A stretch of 64,000 bases of DNA from assembly GCA_016841765.1 (NCBI GenBank), contig JAENYN010000019.1, forward strand, positions 1 to 64,000, read 5' to 3'. Under the pieces are notes generated by a model that did not search any database, was not told the origin of the DNA, and worked only from the letters and a program-made list of their open reading frames with translations. This DNA comes from Guptibacillus hwajinpoensis. GTDB taxonomy: Bacteria > Bacillota > Bacilli > Bacillales > Bacillaceae_O. This document shows positions 24,705 through 33,047 of the stretch, piece after piece; position 1 is the first letter of the stretch; the number at the start of each line of letters is the position of its first letter. The translations under genes and the position numbers were made by a program.

Positions 24705-25982
24705 TTGGACGAAATACCGCTTAGTTCGTTTCTTTTACTTGCTTTTTTAATTCTTTTATCCGCTTTTTTCTCATCGGCAGAAACTGCTTTTTCAAGCGTC
24801 AATAAAATTCGGCTGAAGCATTTTGTCGACGAGGGACGGCGGGGGAGCAGAAAAGCGCTGGCGATTGCAGAGGATTTTGATAAAACGCTATCGACCATTT
24901 TGGTCGGGAATAATATCGTCAATATCGCGGCTGCCAGTATTTCGGCGAAGCTGGCAACGGATCTGGTCGGCGGGACGACCGGGATTCTCATCAGTACGGT
25001 TGTTATGACGATCGTTATTCTTATTTTTGGTGAAATTTTGCCAAAGTCACTGGCGAAGGAAAATGCGGAAAGTTATTCTCTCGCAATAGCAGGTGTCCTT
25101 CACTTTTTGATCATCCTGCTCACTCCCATCAACTTTTTCTTTATCCAGCTGAAATTGTTGGTTTCAAAGATTTTCTCAAAAGAATCGGGCATGCCGTCGG
25201 TTACGGAAGAAGAAATCAGAGTCATGCTCGATATCAGTGAAGAAGAAGGAGTCATTGACCGGGGCGAACGCGAACTGATTCACCGGTCGATGGATTTTGA
25301 CGACATCCTTGTCCGGGAGATTTTGACGCCGCGTATCGATATGGTCGCAGTCGAAGTCAATCAGCCGGTGGAAGAGATCAAGCAGGTATTTTTTGAAGAG
25401 CGATTTTCCAGAATTCCTGTATATGAAGAAACGGTCGACAACGTGATCGGCGTGTTATCGGAACGGGAATTTTACACCCATGTATTGAAATACAATGATG
25501 TGAACATCAGGGAAATTATGAGGAAGCCGAAATTTGTTGTGGAATCGATGAAAATTTCTTCACTGCTTCCGCAGCTGCAGAAACAGAAAGTACATATGGC
25601 AATAGTTCTTGACCAATATGGCGGAACGGCCGGCCTTGTTACACTGGAAGATGTCCTTGAAGAAATTGTGGGCGATATCTGGGATGAACAGGATGAAAAA
25701 ATAAACGAAATGACGAAAATCAGCGATACGTTATACGAATTTGATGCCCAGTACCAGCTTGATGACTTCGCGGAAACCATGGAGATTTCAATGCCGGAAA
25801 GTTCTTACCACACCCTGGGCGGCTGGGTGATCGAGATCTTCGGCACGCTGCCGGTAAAAGGGGATACATTCAATTTCGGGAATCTGACAGTGACAGTGGA
25901 TGAGGTGGAAGAGCGCCGTATTAGAAAAATCCTTGTTGAAATACAGGAAAATGAGGGGAACGATGGCTCCGCTTCTGAATGA
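24705..25982 (+). CDS. CNNM/CorC-type transporter with CBS pair (hemolysin family)
   Basis: This 425-residue membrane protein has an N-terminal CNNM/DUF21 domain with about four helices (1-190; SAFFSSAETAFSSVNKIRL and ILIFGEILPKSLAKENA). Two CBS domains follow (about 205-330; LTPRIDMVAVE, LDQYGGTAGLVTLEDVLEEI), then a CorC_HlyC domain (about 345-420; YHTLGGWVIEIFGTLPVKGD). Bacillus homologues such as MpfA act in Mg2+ efflux; the hemolysin label is historical. The start is TTG 24705 behind CGGGAGAGTGGACAC. Monocistronic, with its own terminator. Confidence 0.9.
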   Translation: MDEIPLSSFLLLAFLILLSAFFSSAETAFSSVNKIRLKHFVDEGRRGSRKALAIAEDFDKTLSTILVGNNIVNIAAASISAKLATDLVGGTTGILISTVVMTIVILIFGEILPKSLAKENAESYSLAIAGVLHFLIILLTPINFFFIQLKLLVSKIFSKESGMPSVTEEEIRVMLDISEEEGVIDRGERELIHRSMDFDDILVREILTPRIDMVAVEVNQPVEEIKQVFFEERFSRIPVYEETVDNVIGVLSEREFYTHVLKYNDVNIREIMRKPKFVVESMKISSLLPQLQKQKVHMAIVLDQYGGTAGLVTLEDVLEEIVGDIWDEQDEKINEMTKISDTLYEFDAQYQLDDFAETMEISMPESSYHTLGGWVIEIFGTLPVKGDTFNFGNLTVTVDEVEERRIRKILVEIQENEGNDGSASE

Positions 25983-26040
25983 AAGAACATACGATTTTGC
26001 AGCCTGAATAACAAGTGATCAATAACATAATCAGTACACA

Positions 26041-26070
26041 AAAAGCCTGGGGATATTCCCAGGCTTTTTG
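26041..26070 (+). terminator. Terminator of the CNNM gene
   Basis: AAAAGCCTGGG and CCCAGGCTTTTT pair around GATATT with a T tract. Confidence 0.85.
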
Positions 26071-26159
26071 TGTCTAACGGGTTGTTATTATTTTATTAAA
26101 GGACCTTTTAATGGCAATAAATATATTTGTGAAAATGATAGTAGTCTACTCTGGAGCTT

Positions 26160-26358
26160 ACTCGTTCCTTTCCGCTGCAGGCATTTGCTTTCACCATGGG
26201 CACAAGTGCGACATCTGTTCATGCTTCCCTCTGGTCGCACTCACAGTGTCTTCTTTGCCGCGGGGCGACCGGGAAGCCTCCTCGGCGCTATGCGCGCCTG
26301 CGGGGTCTTCCCTGTTCGCTTCCCCCGCTGGAGTCTCATGCCTTCCGATTCGATTCAC
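26160..26358 (-). mobile_element. Bacillus-type intergenic repeat, copy D, interrupted by 66 bp
   Basis: TTCCGCTGCAGGCATTTGCTTTC...CGCGGGGCGACCGGGAAGCCTCCTCGG...GGAGTCTCATGCCTTCC is the reverse orientation of the repeat type at 29665. Between GCTTTC and CGCGGGG lies a 66-bp insertion (26193-26258) holding an AGTGCGAC/GTCGCACT hairpin. From here to 26681 there is no gene I can support. Confidence 0.65.
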
Positions 26359-26681
26359 TCAGTTTTTAGAATCATTTTTAGAAAATAAAAAACATCTATA
26401 ATGTGGTGATCTTCGATTCTATATTTTTTTAAAACCGATGTCTGCCATTGTTAACATATCGAACGGAGAGGGTTATCGGGGCTTATCAGTGTTATAGTGT
26501 CCTCAAAGTGTTCAAGCAGGAAAGATCGACAACGACGACATCCGCCGTTCGTTCATAGTCATTCCGACGTCTATTCTCCTTTGCTGGGTTTCCATCGTTT
26601 CCCTGTACTATCCTCAAGCCGTCTTTCAGCCTTATTGAAATCTTTTTTCCCAAAAGAAAAATCATTATCGGACATTATATT

Positions 26682-26972
26682 TTATTTCTTCGCTTTCACA
26701 AGCCGTTGTATACCTAATAGCAAAAACAACACACTGAACGCCCATAATATACCACCTTGTCCCATATAGAACGATGCGTTTTCTGAAATCATACTTGGGT
26801 GATATTTGGACGCATCAATTGCTTTAAACAATGAATATCCCGCAAAACCGAACAATACAAGATAAGTAACCAAATAGATAAATGCGCGGAGATTGAATTT
26901 TCGATTTAGCCACAGTCCGATTAGAAAACTGAATTGTGTCGCCATCACAGATCCAAACCCCCAAATTAGCAT
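26682..26972 (-). CDS. Small membrane protein of unknown function
   Basis: This 96-residue protein has about three hydrophobic helices (MLIWGFGSVMATQFSFLIGL, IYLVTYLVLFGFAGYSLF, GILWAFSVLFLLLGI) and a basic end RLVKAKK. The track start at 26999 precedes the ribosome site GAGGAGGAAG, which fits ATG 26972. An apparently decayed frame ends just before it. No family recognised. Confidence 0.6.
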   Translation of the reverse strand: MLIWGFGSVMATQFSFLIGLWLNRKFNLRAFIYLVTYLVLFGFAGYSLFKAIDASKYHPSMISENASFYMGQGGILWAFSVLFLLLGIQRLVKAKK

Positions 26973-26989
26973 TTTATAGACTTCCTCCT

Positions 26990-27210
26990 CTAAATACATT
27001 TACACAACACCTTTCTTATTGTTTGAAATGCTTCCCTTTCAGAAGATGAAGCGAAATGTTCACCATACCCCAGTTGAGCCCGTGACATAATTATTTTTCT
27101 GGCACCTGCCCATTTTGCCGCTTTTTTGTTTTCATCTGCATAAATAACTTGACCGGAATTACGTCTTTGTCGATGTCAATAAAATATGTATTCCTTTTCG
27201 CCTCAAGTTT
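26990..27210 (-). pseudogene. Possible decayed gene fragment
   Basis: On the minus strand a frame reads VIYADENKKAAKWAGARKII and continues to EREAFQTIRKVLCKCI, ending inside the ribosome site of the next gene. An adjacent frame just upstream reads EAKRNTYFIDIDKDVIP. Joined by one frameshift they look like the end of a lost protein. No start or family was identified, so this is tentative. Confidence 0.3.
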
Positions 27211-27261
27211 AGTTGATTTGGAAATCCATAACAAGTTTCCTTGACTGTTTATAAATTGCTA

Positions 27262-27295
27262 TCGTTATGACAGTTTTAGATTTCTGTCATAACGA
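27262..27295. promoter_or_regulatory. Perfect 12-bp inverted repeat TCGTTATGACAG
   Basis: TCGTTATGACAG and CTGTCATAACGA flank a 10-base AT-rich centre. No T tract follows on either side. It may be an operator or an element end. The surrounding 27.2-27.6 kb shows no gene. Confidence 0.4.
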
Positions 27296-27638
27296 ATGGA
27301 TGATTAGATATGGAAAACTGAGGAGTGGACCGACGAGAAAGCTATAGGTATCACACTTTTATCAATGGTGAAAGCGAGCCCCTGCAGCGGGAATCAATTT
27401 CCATCTCAAGATGCTACTGTGCGAAAGACTCTCCTTCTTCCTATTCAGGATGCTTTTTTACATATCAGTTAAGGAACACTAAGAAATTATCCTATTGGCA
27501 GCATACATCTCCGGCCAGCAAAAGCTGGGGGATTTAGGTTAATCTCTTTTGAGGGATGGACAACTCCCAGATTATATTAATCCGGTTTTCTGGCCATTCC
27601 ATCCGGAACGTTGGGGCCAGGGCTGCCGAAATGTCCTT

Positions 27639-27667
27639 ACACGTCTTATCAGCCCATGCATATAGTA
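27639..27667 (+). promoter_or_regulatory. Candidate sigma-K promoter of the spore cluster
   Basis: CATATAGTA at 27659 matches the sigma-K -10 consensus CATANNNTA. AC at 27641, 16 bp upstream, fits the -35. Transcription would start about 15-20 bases before the ribosome site of the GerP-like gene. Late mother-cell expression fits the products. Confidence 0.55.
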
Positions 27668-27697
27668 GTCGTAACCGGAGAAACAGGAGGAGGTAAA

Positions 27698-27940
27698 ATG
27701 CCAATATTCATCAACATTTACAGTATTAAAATCAACAGTATTGCCACTAATGGAGCGTTTAACATCGGCGAATCCCTTCTCAATTCGCCGACGGCAAATA
27801 CTAAATCCCAGGGTCAAAACGCATCATTCGGTGATGTGTCACCGACTTCTTCAGGGATGGAAAATGTCTTTATCGATCCCGATATGAATGATATGAATGA
27901 AGTTGCCAATCCGGCAAATGCGAATACAGTCCAGGGATAA
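27698..27940 (+). CDS. GerPA/GerPF-family spore germination protein
   Basis: This 80-residue protein has the family N terminus PIFINIYSIKINSIATNGAF and the pattern GESLLNSP...ASFGDVSP of GerPA/GerPF proteins, which in B. subtilis and B. cereus help nutrient germinants cross the spore coat. The C terminus is Asn/Asp-rich (IDPDMNDMNEVANPANAN). ACAGGAGGAGGTAAA precedes the ATG. It is followed within 25 bp by a paralogue and then an Hsp20 gene, not by the full six-gene gerP operon, so a specialised copy is likely. Confidence 0.85.
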   Translation: MPIFINIYSIKINSIATNGAFNIGESLLNSPTANTKSQGQNASFGDVSPTSSGMENVFIDPDMNDMNEVANPANANTVQG

Positions 27941-27964
27941 CGACAAAAAGAAAGGAATGATCGT

Positions 27965-28207
27965 GTGCCTTTTCTCATTAACGTTTTCAATATGAAAACA
28001 AATGGTGTGACCCAAAACGGAAACATTGATATCGGAGGAACAGTCCATAATAGCCATACGGCAAACTCTAAATTCTTTGGAGCTAATTTTTCACTCGGCG
28101 ACCTTTCGCCAACCAGTGGGTGGATTGCGAATGGCGTTCTGGATACTGACGTCAGTGACCAGGATCAATTTGGCAATCCAGCGATTCCTTATACAAATCA
28201 GTTGTAA
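27965..28207 (+). CDS. GerPA/GerPF-family spore germination protein, second copy
   Basis: This 80-residue paralogue of the preceding gene shares the layout PFLINVFNMKTNGVTQNGNI, GGTVHNSHTANSKF and SLGDLSPTSG, and ends IPYTNQL. The start is GTG 27965, 24 bp after the first gene, behind AAGAAAGGAATGATC. The two are similar enough for an old tandem duplication. Expression is probably from the upstream sigma-K-like promoter. Confidence 0.83.
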   Translation: MPFLINVFNMKTNGVTQNGNIDIGGTVHNSHTANSKFFGANFSLGDLSPTSGWIANGVLDTDVSDQDQFGNPAIPYTNQL

Positions 28208-28251
28208 GGATAAAAATCTTTTAGGATGGCACAATCAGAGGAGGGTGAACC

Positions 28252-28716
28252 ATGGATATGGACCGTTTACAAGAGTGGCTGAAAATCGCCCAGCAACATC
28301 AAGGCGGAGATTTTTGGAAGAATATTTTTGAAAACAAAATAAATCAACCATTTCTGAATAATGCAGTAGAAGATATTAAGCATGATGAAAACATAAAACT
28401 TATAGATTTTCCAAGAACCGATGTGTATCTTACAGAAACCCATATCCTCGTCCTCATCGAATTGCCGGGAATAAGGAGAGAAGATATCCTTATCTCCAGC
28501 TCAGGAAACAAACTATATATTAAGGTTCATGTCCATCCTCCTTTTACTAATGCCTATACCGTACAAAATGAACGGGTATACGGGGAACACGAACGAACGA
28601 TCGAATTGCCAGAACCAATAGATAGAAGAAGGGCCTCCACTTCCTTTGTCAATGGCCTGATGATCCTCGGCTATGAAAGAAGTGCCCCGGGTCTCAAAGA
28701 GAATCGGGGATATTAA
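28252..28716 (+). CDS. Hsp20/alpha-crystallin family protein, probably spore-associated
   Basis: This 154-residue protein has an alpha-crystallin domain at about 55-145: FPRTDVYLTETHILVLIELP, GIRREDILISSSGNKLYIKV and a C-terminal strand GLMILGYER in place of the usual GxLxI/V end. The N-terminal 50 residues are helical and specific. Spore-coat proteins such as CotM share this fold. Its place directly behind two GerP-like genes supports a spore role. GAGGAGGGTGAACC precedes ATG 28252. Classic heat-shock induction is not indicated. Confidence 0.82.
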   Translation: MDMDRLQEWLKIAQQHQGGDFWKNIFENKINQPFLNNAVEDIKHDENIKLIDFPRTDVYLTETHILVLIELPGIRREDILISSSGNKLYIKVHVHPPFTNAYTVQNERVYGEHERTIELPEPIDRRRASTSFVNGLMILGYERSAPGLKENRGY

Positions 28717-28738
28717 AAAATGAGGTAAAGCGGTAATC

Positions 28739-28775
28739 AAAAGTCTTTTTCCCTAAAAAGGGAAAAGACTTTTTT
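28739..28775 (+). terminator. Terminator of the spore cluster
   Basis: AAAAGTCTTTTCCCT-type arms (AAAAGTCTTTTTCCCT / AGGGAAAAGACTTTT) pair around AAAA and end in T's. The following 250 bp to 29024 hold no gene that I can support. Confidence 0.85.
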
Positions 28776-29024
28776 GCTCAAGAAAAAAGTTTGCTTGAGA
28801 AAACGCTCCGAAAAAGTAAGTATGATTAATAGGAAGCATTGATTTTTAATTTTGAAACATTTCAAGCGGGTCGTCCGTAAAATGTTTCGGAAATGAAAAT
28901 GAAAGATCTGGGTAAAGAGAAAGGGCCATATTCGGCTATTTGATAAGTTTATCGAGAGGCATAGCAATGTTGTTGAATACTAGGAAACGAAGCAAGTTAC
29001 CATATAGTGAGGGAGTGAACAAAC

Positions 29025-29663
29025 TTGCACCAAACCAATCCATTTAAAGATACGGTTCAAACAGAAGAAGAACTACGGTTGATTATCGGCTCACCGAGTA
29101 AGTTAGTGAAAAATAAGGTGATTACATACGTGGATTGCCATTGTGCCCATTTTATTTCAAAATCACCTTTTGTAGTCATTTCCACTGCAGACGATTCAGG
29201 CTCTTGTGATGTTTCACCAAGGGGAGATATTCCGGGATTTGTTCATGTGTTAAATGAAAAGCAGTTAGTCATTCCGGAAAGACCGGGCAATAAACGGATT
29301 GACTCGATGCGTAACATTTTAAAAAATCCGCGAGTGGGCCTGCTGTTTTTGATACCCGGAATGGGTGAGACATTGCGGATCAATGGGACGGCTAAGCTGA
29401 TAAAAGATGATGAACTTCTTGGAAAGATGGCGGTGAAAGGCCGCAAGCCACGTTTGGGCATTGGCATCGAGGTGGAGGAGTGCTTCCTTCACTGTGCAAA
29501 GGCATTTAAGCGGTCGAAGCTGTGGGAGCCTGGTTCCTGGCTGGATGAATCGGCACGGCCGTCTGCAGCTGAAATTCTGTTTGAACACGCAAGTATACCT
29601 GATACAAGTGTTGATTCTATTAATGAAAGACTTAAAAAAGGATATGAAAAACGGCTTTACTAA
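29025..29663 (+). CDS. PNPOx-like FMN flavoprotein (MSMEG_1061 type)
   Basis: This 212-residue protein has the split-barrel flavin fold. FVVISTADDSGSCDVSPRGD (about 50-69), a PERPGNKRIDSMRNILKNPR FMN-phosphate region (about 86-105) and LLFLIPGMGETLRINGTAKL are typical of the PPOX family with this gene name style. The C-terminal HCAKAFKRSKLWEP is also conserved in the subgroup. The substrate is unknown. The start is TTG 29025 behind GAGGGAGTGAACAAAC. A MITE is inserted exactly at its stop codon. Confidence 0.85.
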   Translation: MHQTNPFKDTVQTEEELRLIIGSPSKLVKNKVITYVDCHCAHFISKSPFVVISTADDSGSCDVSPRGDIPGFVHVLNEKQLVIPERPGNKRIDSMRNILKNPRVGLLFLIPGMGETLRINGTAKLIKDDELLGKMAVKGRKPRLGIGIEVEECFLHCAKAFKRSKLWEPGSWLDESARPSAAEILFEHASIPDTSVDSINERLKKGYEKRLY

Positions 29664-29855
29664 AAGGCTGTGTTAAAGCTCAATGTTGATTTTTTCACAA
29701 GTTGATTGGAGTGGAAGGTGCGAGACTCCTGCGGGACTAGCGGGACAGGTGAGACCCCGCAAGAGCGTCAGCGATGAGGAGGCTCACCGCCAGCCCCGCG
29801 GAAAGCGAGTACCTGCAACGAAAATCAACACTAACGTTTAACAGAGCCTACTAAA
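29659..29855 (+). mobile_element. Intact MITE-like repeat, copy B, with TIRs and target duplication
   Basis: Imperfect terminal inverted repeats AGGCTGTGTTAAAG... and ...GTTTAACAGAGCCT bound a 185-bp element (29665-29849) with no ORF. The 6-bp direct repeat ACTAAA flanks it on both sides (29659-29664, 29850-29855), the sign of insertion. The left duplication contains the TAA stop of the PNPOx gene, so that gene was not altered. Confidence 0.8.
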
Positions 29856-29868
29856 AAGGAGGGATTCT

Positions 29869-30315
29869 ATGTTGATAAGAAAAGCCCGGGCTGAAGATTA
29901 CCAAATTCTCAGTGAACTGGCATTTACATCAAAAGCATATTGGGGTTATTCGCAAGATTTCATGGAAAAATGCAGGGACGACCTCACCGTAACCCCGGAA
30001 TATATCGAAGAGAATCCTGTCTATGTACTGGAACTTGATAACAGGATTGCTGCTTACTACAGCCTCTCTTTAATCTCTGCTAAATTAGAGGCTCTATTTA
30101 TCGACCCTGTTTTCATCGGTAAAGGGATTGGCCAATTACTGTGGGAAGATGTGATGCAAAGAGCATTACAGTTAGGTGTAAAGGAATTCACACTGGACAG
30201 TGATCCGCATGCGGAAGGCTTTTATTTGAAAATGGGGACAAAAAGAGTGGGAGAAGTCCGCTCAACCGTTTTTCCGGACCGGGTGCTGCCGCTGATGTCA
30301 GTAAAAGTGGAATAG
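29869..30315 (+). CDS. GNAT family N-acetyltransferase
   Basis: This 148-residue protein starts MLIRKARAEDYQILSELAF, has the acetyl-CoA loop ALFIDPVFIGKGIGQLLWED (about 64-83; x-G-x-G-x-G-like) and the terminal motif DPHAEGFYLKMGTKRVGEV. AAAAGGAGGGATTCT precedes the ATG. Such proteins are often called acetyltransferases of unknown acceptor. The MITE immediately upstream may now provide part of its leader. Confidence 0.85.
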   Translation: MLIRKARAEDYQILSELAFTSKAYWGYSQDFMEKCRDDLTVTPEYIEENPVYVLELDNRIAAYYSLSLISAKLEALFIDPVFIGKGIGQLLWEDVMQRALQLGVKEFTLDSDPHAEGFYLKMGTKRVGEVRSTVFPDRVLPLMSVKVE

Positions 30316-30383
30316 CTGAACATGGATTGAATATCCCGCTTGCAGCTACATATAGTTGTAAAAAAAGCAAGGGCGGGAATGCT

Positions 30384-31289
30384 GTGGCCTACATGTTCGA
30401 TACAGACAGGTTTGTAGATGAACGGACGTTAAGTGTGAGTGTGAAAAACAAAGCCCTGAATTATGGGCTCGGCTGTCTTGATGGAATCAGGGGATTCTGG
30501 AATGAACAGGAGCAGCAATTGTTTGTATTCCGTCTCTACGATCACTTGAAACGGTTCCACAGTTCGGGGAAAAGCATGTTTGTCCCGATTCCATATTCAG
30601 TTGAAGAGCTAACATCGCTGGTCCGTGAGCTTCTCATCATCAATAAAGTGACACAAGATGTCTATATCCGTCCGATTTGCTTTAAAGGCAGTAGCGGCTT
30701 GCGTCCTGATTTAAGCGAGCCTTTTAATCGGCTGGCGATTTTTACCGTTTTCACCGAGTATGTGCCGCAGCCGGTTTTGCGGACATGCATTTCTTCCTGG
30801 ACACGGATCGGAAGCAATATGATCCCTCCACAGCTAAAATCAACAGCAGGCTACTTGAATTCGGCACTGGCGATAAACGAAGCCCAGGAAAACGGATTTG
30901 ATGAAGCCATTTTCGTAACCGAAGAGGGGAATATCAGTGAAGGTGCTACAGAAAATATTTTCATCGTGAGCGGGAACTCTGTTTTGACGCCTCCTGTTTC
31001 GGATGATATTCTGCCTGGAATCACAAGGGATACCGTCATGCGGATTTTAAGCAGGGAATTGGGCTGTGCTATAGTGGAACAAAGTTTTACAAGGACTGAA
31101 CTGTACAAGGCGGATGAAGTGTTTGTCACAGGGACGGCGTGCGGAATCAAGCCGGTGATTGAGGTGGACCGCAGGGTGATCGGAAGCGGTGGGCCCGGAC
31201 CGGTTACGCTGCAAGTCAAGAGGATTTACGAACTGATCGTGCTGGGGGAATTGCCGGATTACCGTCATTTTTGTTTCCCGGTGTATTAG
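30384..31289 (+). CDS. Class IV aminotransferase (branched-chain aminotransferase-like)
   Basis: This 301-residue PLP enzyme of fold type IV shows the catalytic lysine in PPQLKSTAGYLNSALA, the glutamate pocket EGNISEGATENIFIV and the PLP-phosphate motif LPGITRDTVMRI. The N-terminal ALNYGLGCLDGIRGFW is shared with IlvE-like enzymes. Aminodeoxychorismate lyase and D-amino-acid transaminase are alternatives. Start choice is uncertain: GTG 30384 lies six bases after GGCGGGA, ATG 30393 is three codons later. The track version from 30327 lacks a ribosome site. Confidence 0.83.
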   Translation: MAYMFDTDRFVDERTLSVSVKNKALNYGLGCLDGIRGFWNEQEQQLFVFRLYDHLKRFHSSGKSMFVPIPYSVEELTSLVRELLIINKVTQDVYIRPICFKGSSGLRPDLSEPFNRLAIFTVFTEYVPQPVLRTCISSWTRIGSNMIPPQLKSTAGYLNSALAINEAQENGFDEAIFVTEEGNISEGATENIFIVSGNSVLTPPVSDDILPGITRDTVMRILSRELGCAIVEQSFTRTELYKADEVFVTGTACGIKPVIEVDRRVIGSGGPGPVTLQVKRIYELIVLGELPDYRHFCFPVY

Positions 31290-31304
31290 TATTTATCGGA
31301 AAGG

Positions 31305-31331
31305 GCAGCTAACTGGGAGCGGTTAGCTGTT
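31305..31331 (+). terminator. Weak terminator after the aminotransferase
   Basis: CAGCTAAC and GGTTAGCTG pair around TGGGAGC, followed by TTGTC rather than a full T run. The gap from here to 31574 has no supported gene. Confidence 0.45.
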
Positions 31332-31574
31332 GTCATACATATCTGTGTTTTTGTTTAATAACCTTTGGAGTGCATCTTGATCTTAAACAAGCTTTGCCGT
31401 GTTTCTTGACCAATGGGTAAGTTGAAATTTTGTTGGTGTGAAGGCTCCTCTTCCAGTTGACCCGGCAAATCAACCCGAGCTCTGAGAATTTTTTGTGTTT
31501 TGTTCCCAGCAGCTAACGATTCTGCCAGATAAAATGATAAAGTAGAAGTATCAATAGAGCAGAGGTGGTCGAAA

Positions 31575-32492
31575 ATGAAAAAAATCAATTTAGGTAACAG
31601 CGGTCTTGAAGTAAGTGAAATCTCACTCGGCTGCATGCGGATGAACAGTCTGTCCAAAAAGGAAGCTTCCTATGTCATTGAAAATGCAATGGATGCCGGT
31701 GTTGATTTATTTGACCATGCGGATATTTATGGGCGCGGTGAGTCGGAGTCGGTTTTTGCGGATGCGGTCGAGATGAATCCATCGGTGCGGGAAAAGATGT
31801 TGATTCAAACGAAGTGCGGTATCCGGAAAGGTTTTTTTGATTTTTCGAAGGAACATATTCTTGAATCGGTCGAGGGCAGCCTCAAACGGCTGAAAACGGA
31901 TTATATCGACATTTTGCTGCTGCACCGCCCGGATACGCTGATGGAGCCTGAAGAAGTGGCCGAAGCATTCACCAGTCTGAAAGTGAGCGGCAAAGTGCGT
32001 TACTTTGGCGTCAGCAACCAGAATCCGATGCAAATCGAGCTGCTGAAAAAGTATGTGAAAGAAGATTTGATTATCAATCAGCTGCAATTGAGTCTTATGC
32101 ATACGCCAATGATTGATGAAGGATTCAATGTGAATATGCACAATGACCCTGCCATTGTCCGCGCCGGCGGTGTGCTTGAATACAGCCGTTTGAACGACAT
32201 GACGATCCAGGCCTGGTCCCCATTCCAGTATGGCATGATCGAAGGAACATTTATGGGGAATAAATATTATCCGGAAATCAATGAAAAGATGCAGGAAATT
32301 GCCGAGAAAAAAGGTGTGACTGATTCCGCCATTGCCATTGCGTGGATTTTGCGCCACCCGGCAAGGATCCAGCCGGTGGTCGGGACGATGAACCCGCAGC
32401 GCCTGAAGGATATCGCAAAAGCATCAGACGTCAAGCTGACAAGAGAGGAATGGTACGAGCTTTACCGGGCTGCCGGCAACGACCTTCCGTAA
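31575..32492 (+). CDS. Aldo/keto reductase (YdhF-like)
   Basis: This 305-residue NADPH-dependent oxidoreductase is a TIM barrel with the family signature GVDLFDHADIYGRGESESVF (about 41-60) carrying the catalytic Asp and Tyr. Lys (IQTKCGI) and His (DILLLHRPD) complete the tetrad. The C-terminal cofactor region is PVVGTMNPQRLKDIAKA. It resembles the YdhF/YcsN subgroup. AGAGGTGGTCGAAA precedes the ATG. The physiological carbonyl substrate is unknown. Confidence 0.9.
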   Translation: MKKINLGNSGLEVSEISLGCMRMNSLSKKEASYVIENAMDAGVDLFDHADIYGRGESESVFADAVEMNPSVREKMLIQTKCGIRKGFFDFSKEHILESVEGSLKRLKTDYIDILLLHRPDTLMEPEEVAEAFTSLKVSGKVRYFGVSNQNPMQIELLKKYVKEDLIINQLQLSLMHTPMIDEGFNVNMHNDPAIVRAGGVLEYSRLNDMTIQAWSPFQYGMIEGTFMGNKYYPEINEKMQEIAEKKGVTDSAIAIAWILRHPARIQPVVGTMNPQRLKDIAKASDVKLTREEWYELYRAAGNDLP

Positions 32493-32528
32493 ATCCTAAT
32501 CGGCATTTCAAAACTTCACAGCAAAATG

Positions 32529-32565
32529 AAAGGCGTAATTCTTTTCGGGGAATTACGCCTTTTTT
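32529..32565 (+). terminator. Terminator of the aldo/keto reductase gene
   Basis: AAAGGCGTAATTC and GAATTACGCCTTTTTT form a long stem around TTTTCGGG. Confidence 0.85.
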
Positions 32566-32661
32566 AGAAGGATTTGTAAAGAGTGAGGAGAAATGTAAGA
32601 AGTGCTGTTTAATCACCATAATACAGGTGGCAAAGCAACAAATGATCAGGAGGGGAATCAA

Positions 32662-33021
32662 GTGCTGAACAAGGTTTGTGTGCTTACGGTGAATGTGAAT
32701 GACATGAAAGAAGCGATTGACTTTTACACGAGGGTTCTCGATTTTGAAGTATCAAAGCGCTACGGGGAGACGATTGTCAGCCTGGTACATAACGGTCTGC
32801 CGATTGTGCTGGAGGAGAAAAAGGGTTCGGGCCAAGCTGGCAGCGGGCAGAGTGTACTGCCCGGAATTCTATCGGAGGCCATTGAGAAAGACTTTGAGCT
32901 GCTGAAATCGAAAGGAGCGGTGATGATTTTTGACGAACCCAAGCCCTGCCCGCCAGGCCGGTATTTTGTGATAGAGGATCCGTCCGGGAACCAGATTGAA
33001 GTTGTGGAGTTTTCCAACTGA
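32662..33021 (+). CDS. VOC (glyoxalase/bleomycin resistance) family protein
   Basis: This 119-residue single-domain protein has two beta-alpha-beta-beta-beta units, with VLTVNVNDMKEAIDFYTRVL at the start and YFVIEDPSGNQIEVVEF at the end, the classic VOC motifs. Family members bind a metal between units; the likely ligand Glu is the last VVEF. The start is GTG 32662 behind ATCAGGAGGGGAATCAA; the longer ORF in the track is unsupported. The function could be lactoylglutathione lyase-like, thiol transfer or antibiotic binding. It may be co-transcribed with the next small membrane gene. Confidence 0.85.
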   Translation: MLNKVCVLTVNVNDMKEAIDFYTRVLDFEVSKRYGETIVSLVHNGLPIVLEEKKGSGQAGSGQSVLPGILSEAIEKDFELLKSKGAVMIFDEPKPCPPGRYFVIEDPSGNQIEVVEFSN

Positions 33022-33047
33022 AAATCAGGATCCAGGGGGCGGTAGGA

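Noticed and set aside
24705-25982. Hemolysin toxin
   Set aside because: The name is historical; the CNNM-CBS-CorC layout indicates an ion transport role.
26497-26769. 90-aa plus-strand ORF
   Set aside because: No ribosome site and it overlaps the end of the leftward membrane gene. An adjacent frame (DDIRRSFIVIPTSILLCW) might be a relic, but no family was recognised.
31355-31657. Minus-strand ORF ending QETRQSLFKIKMHSKGY
   Set aside because: Overlaps the start of the aldo/keto reductase gene on the other strand and has no ribosome site. A small gene fragment cannot be excluded.
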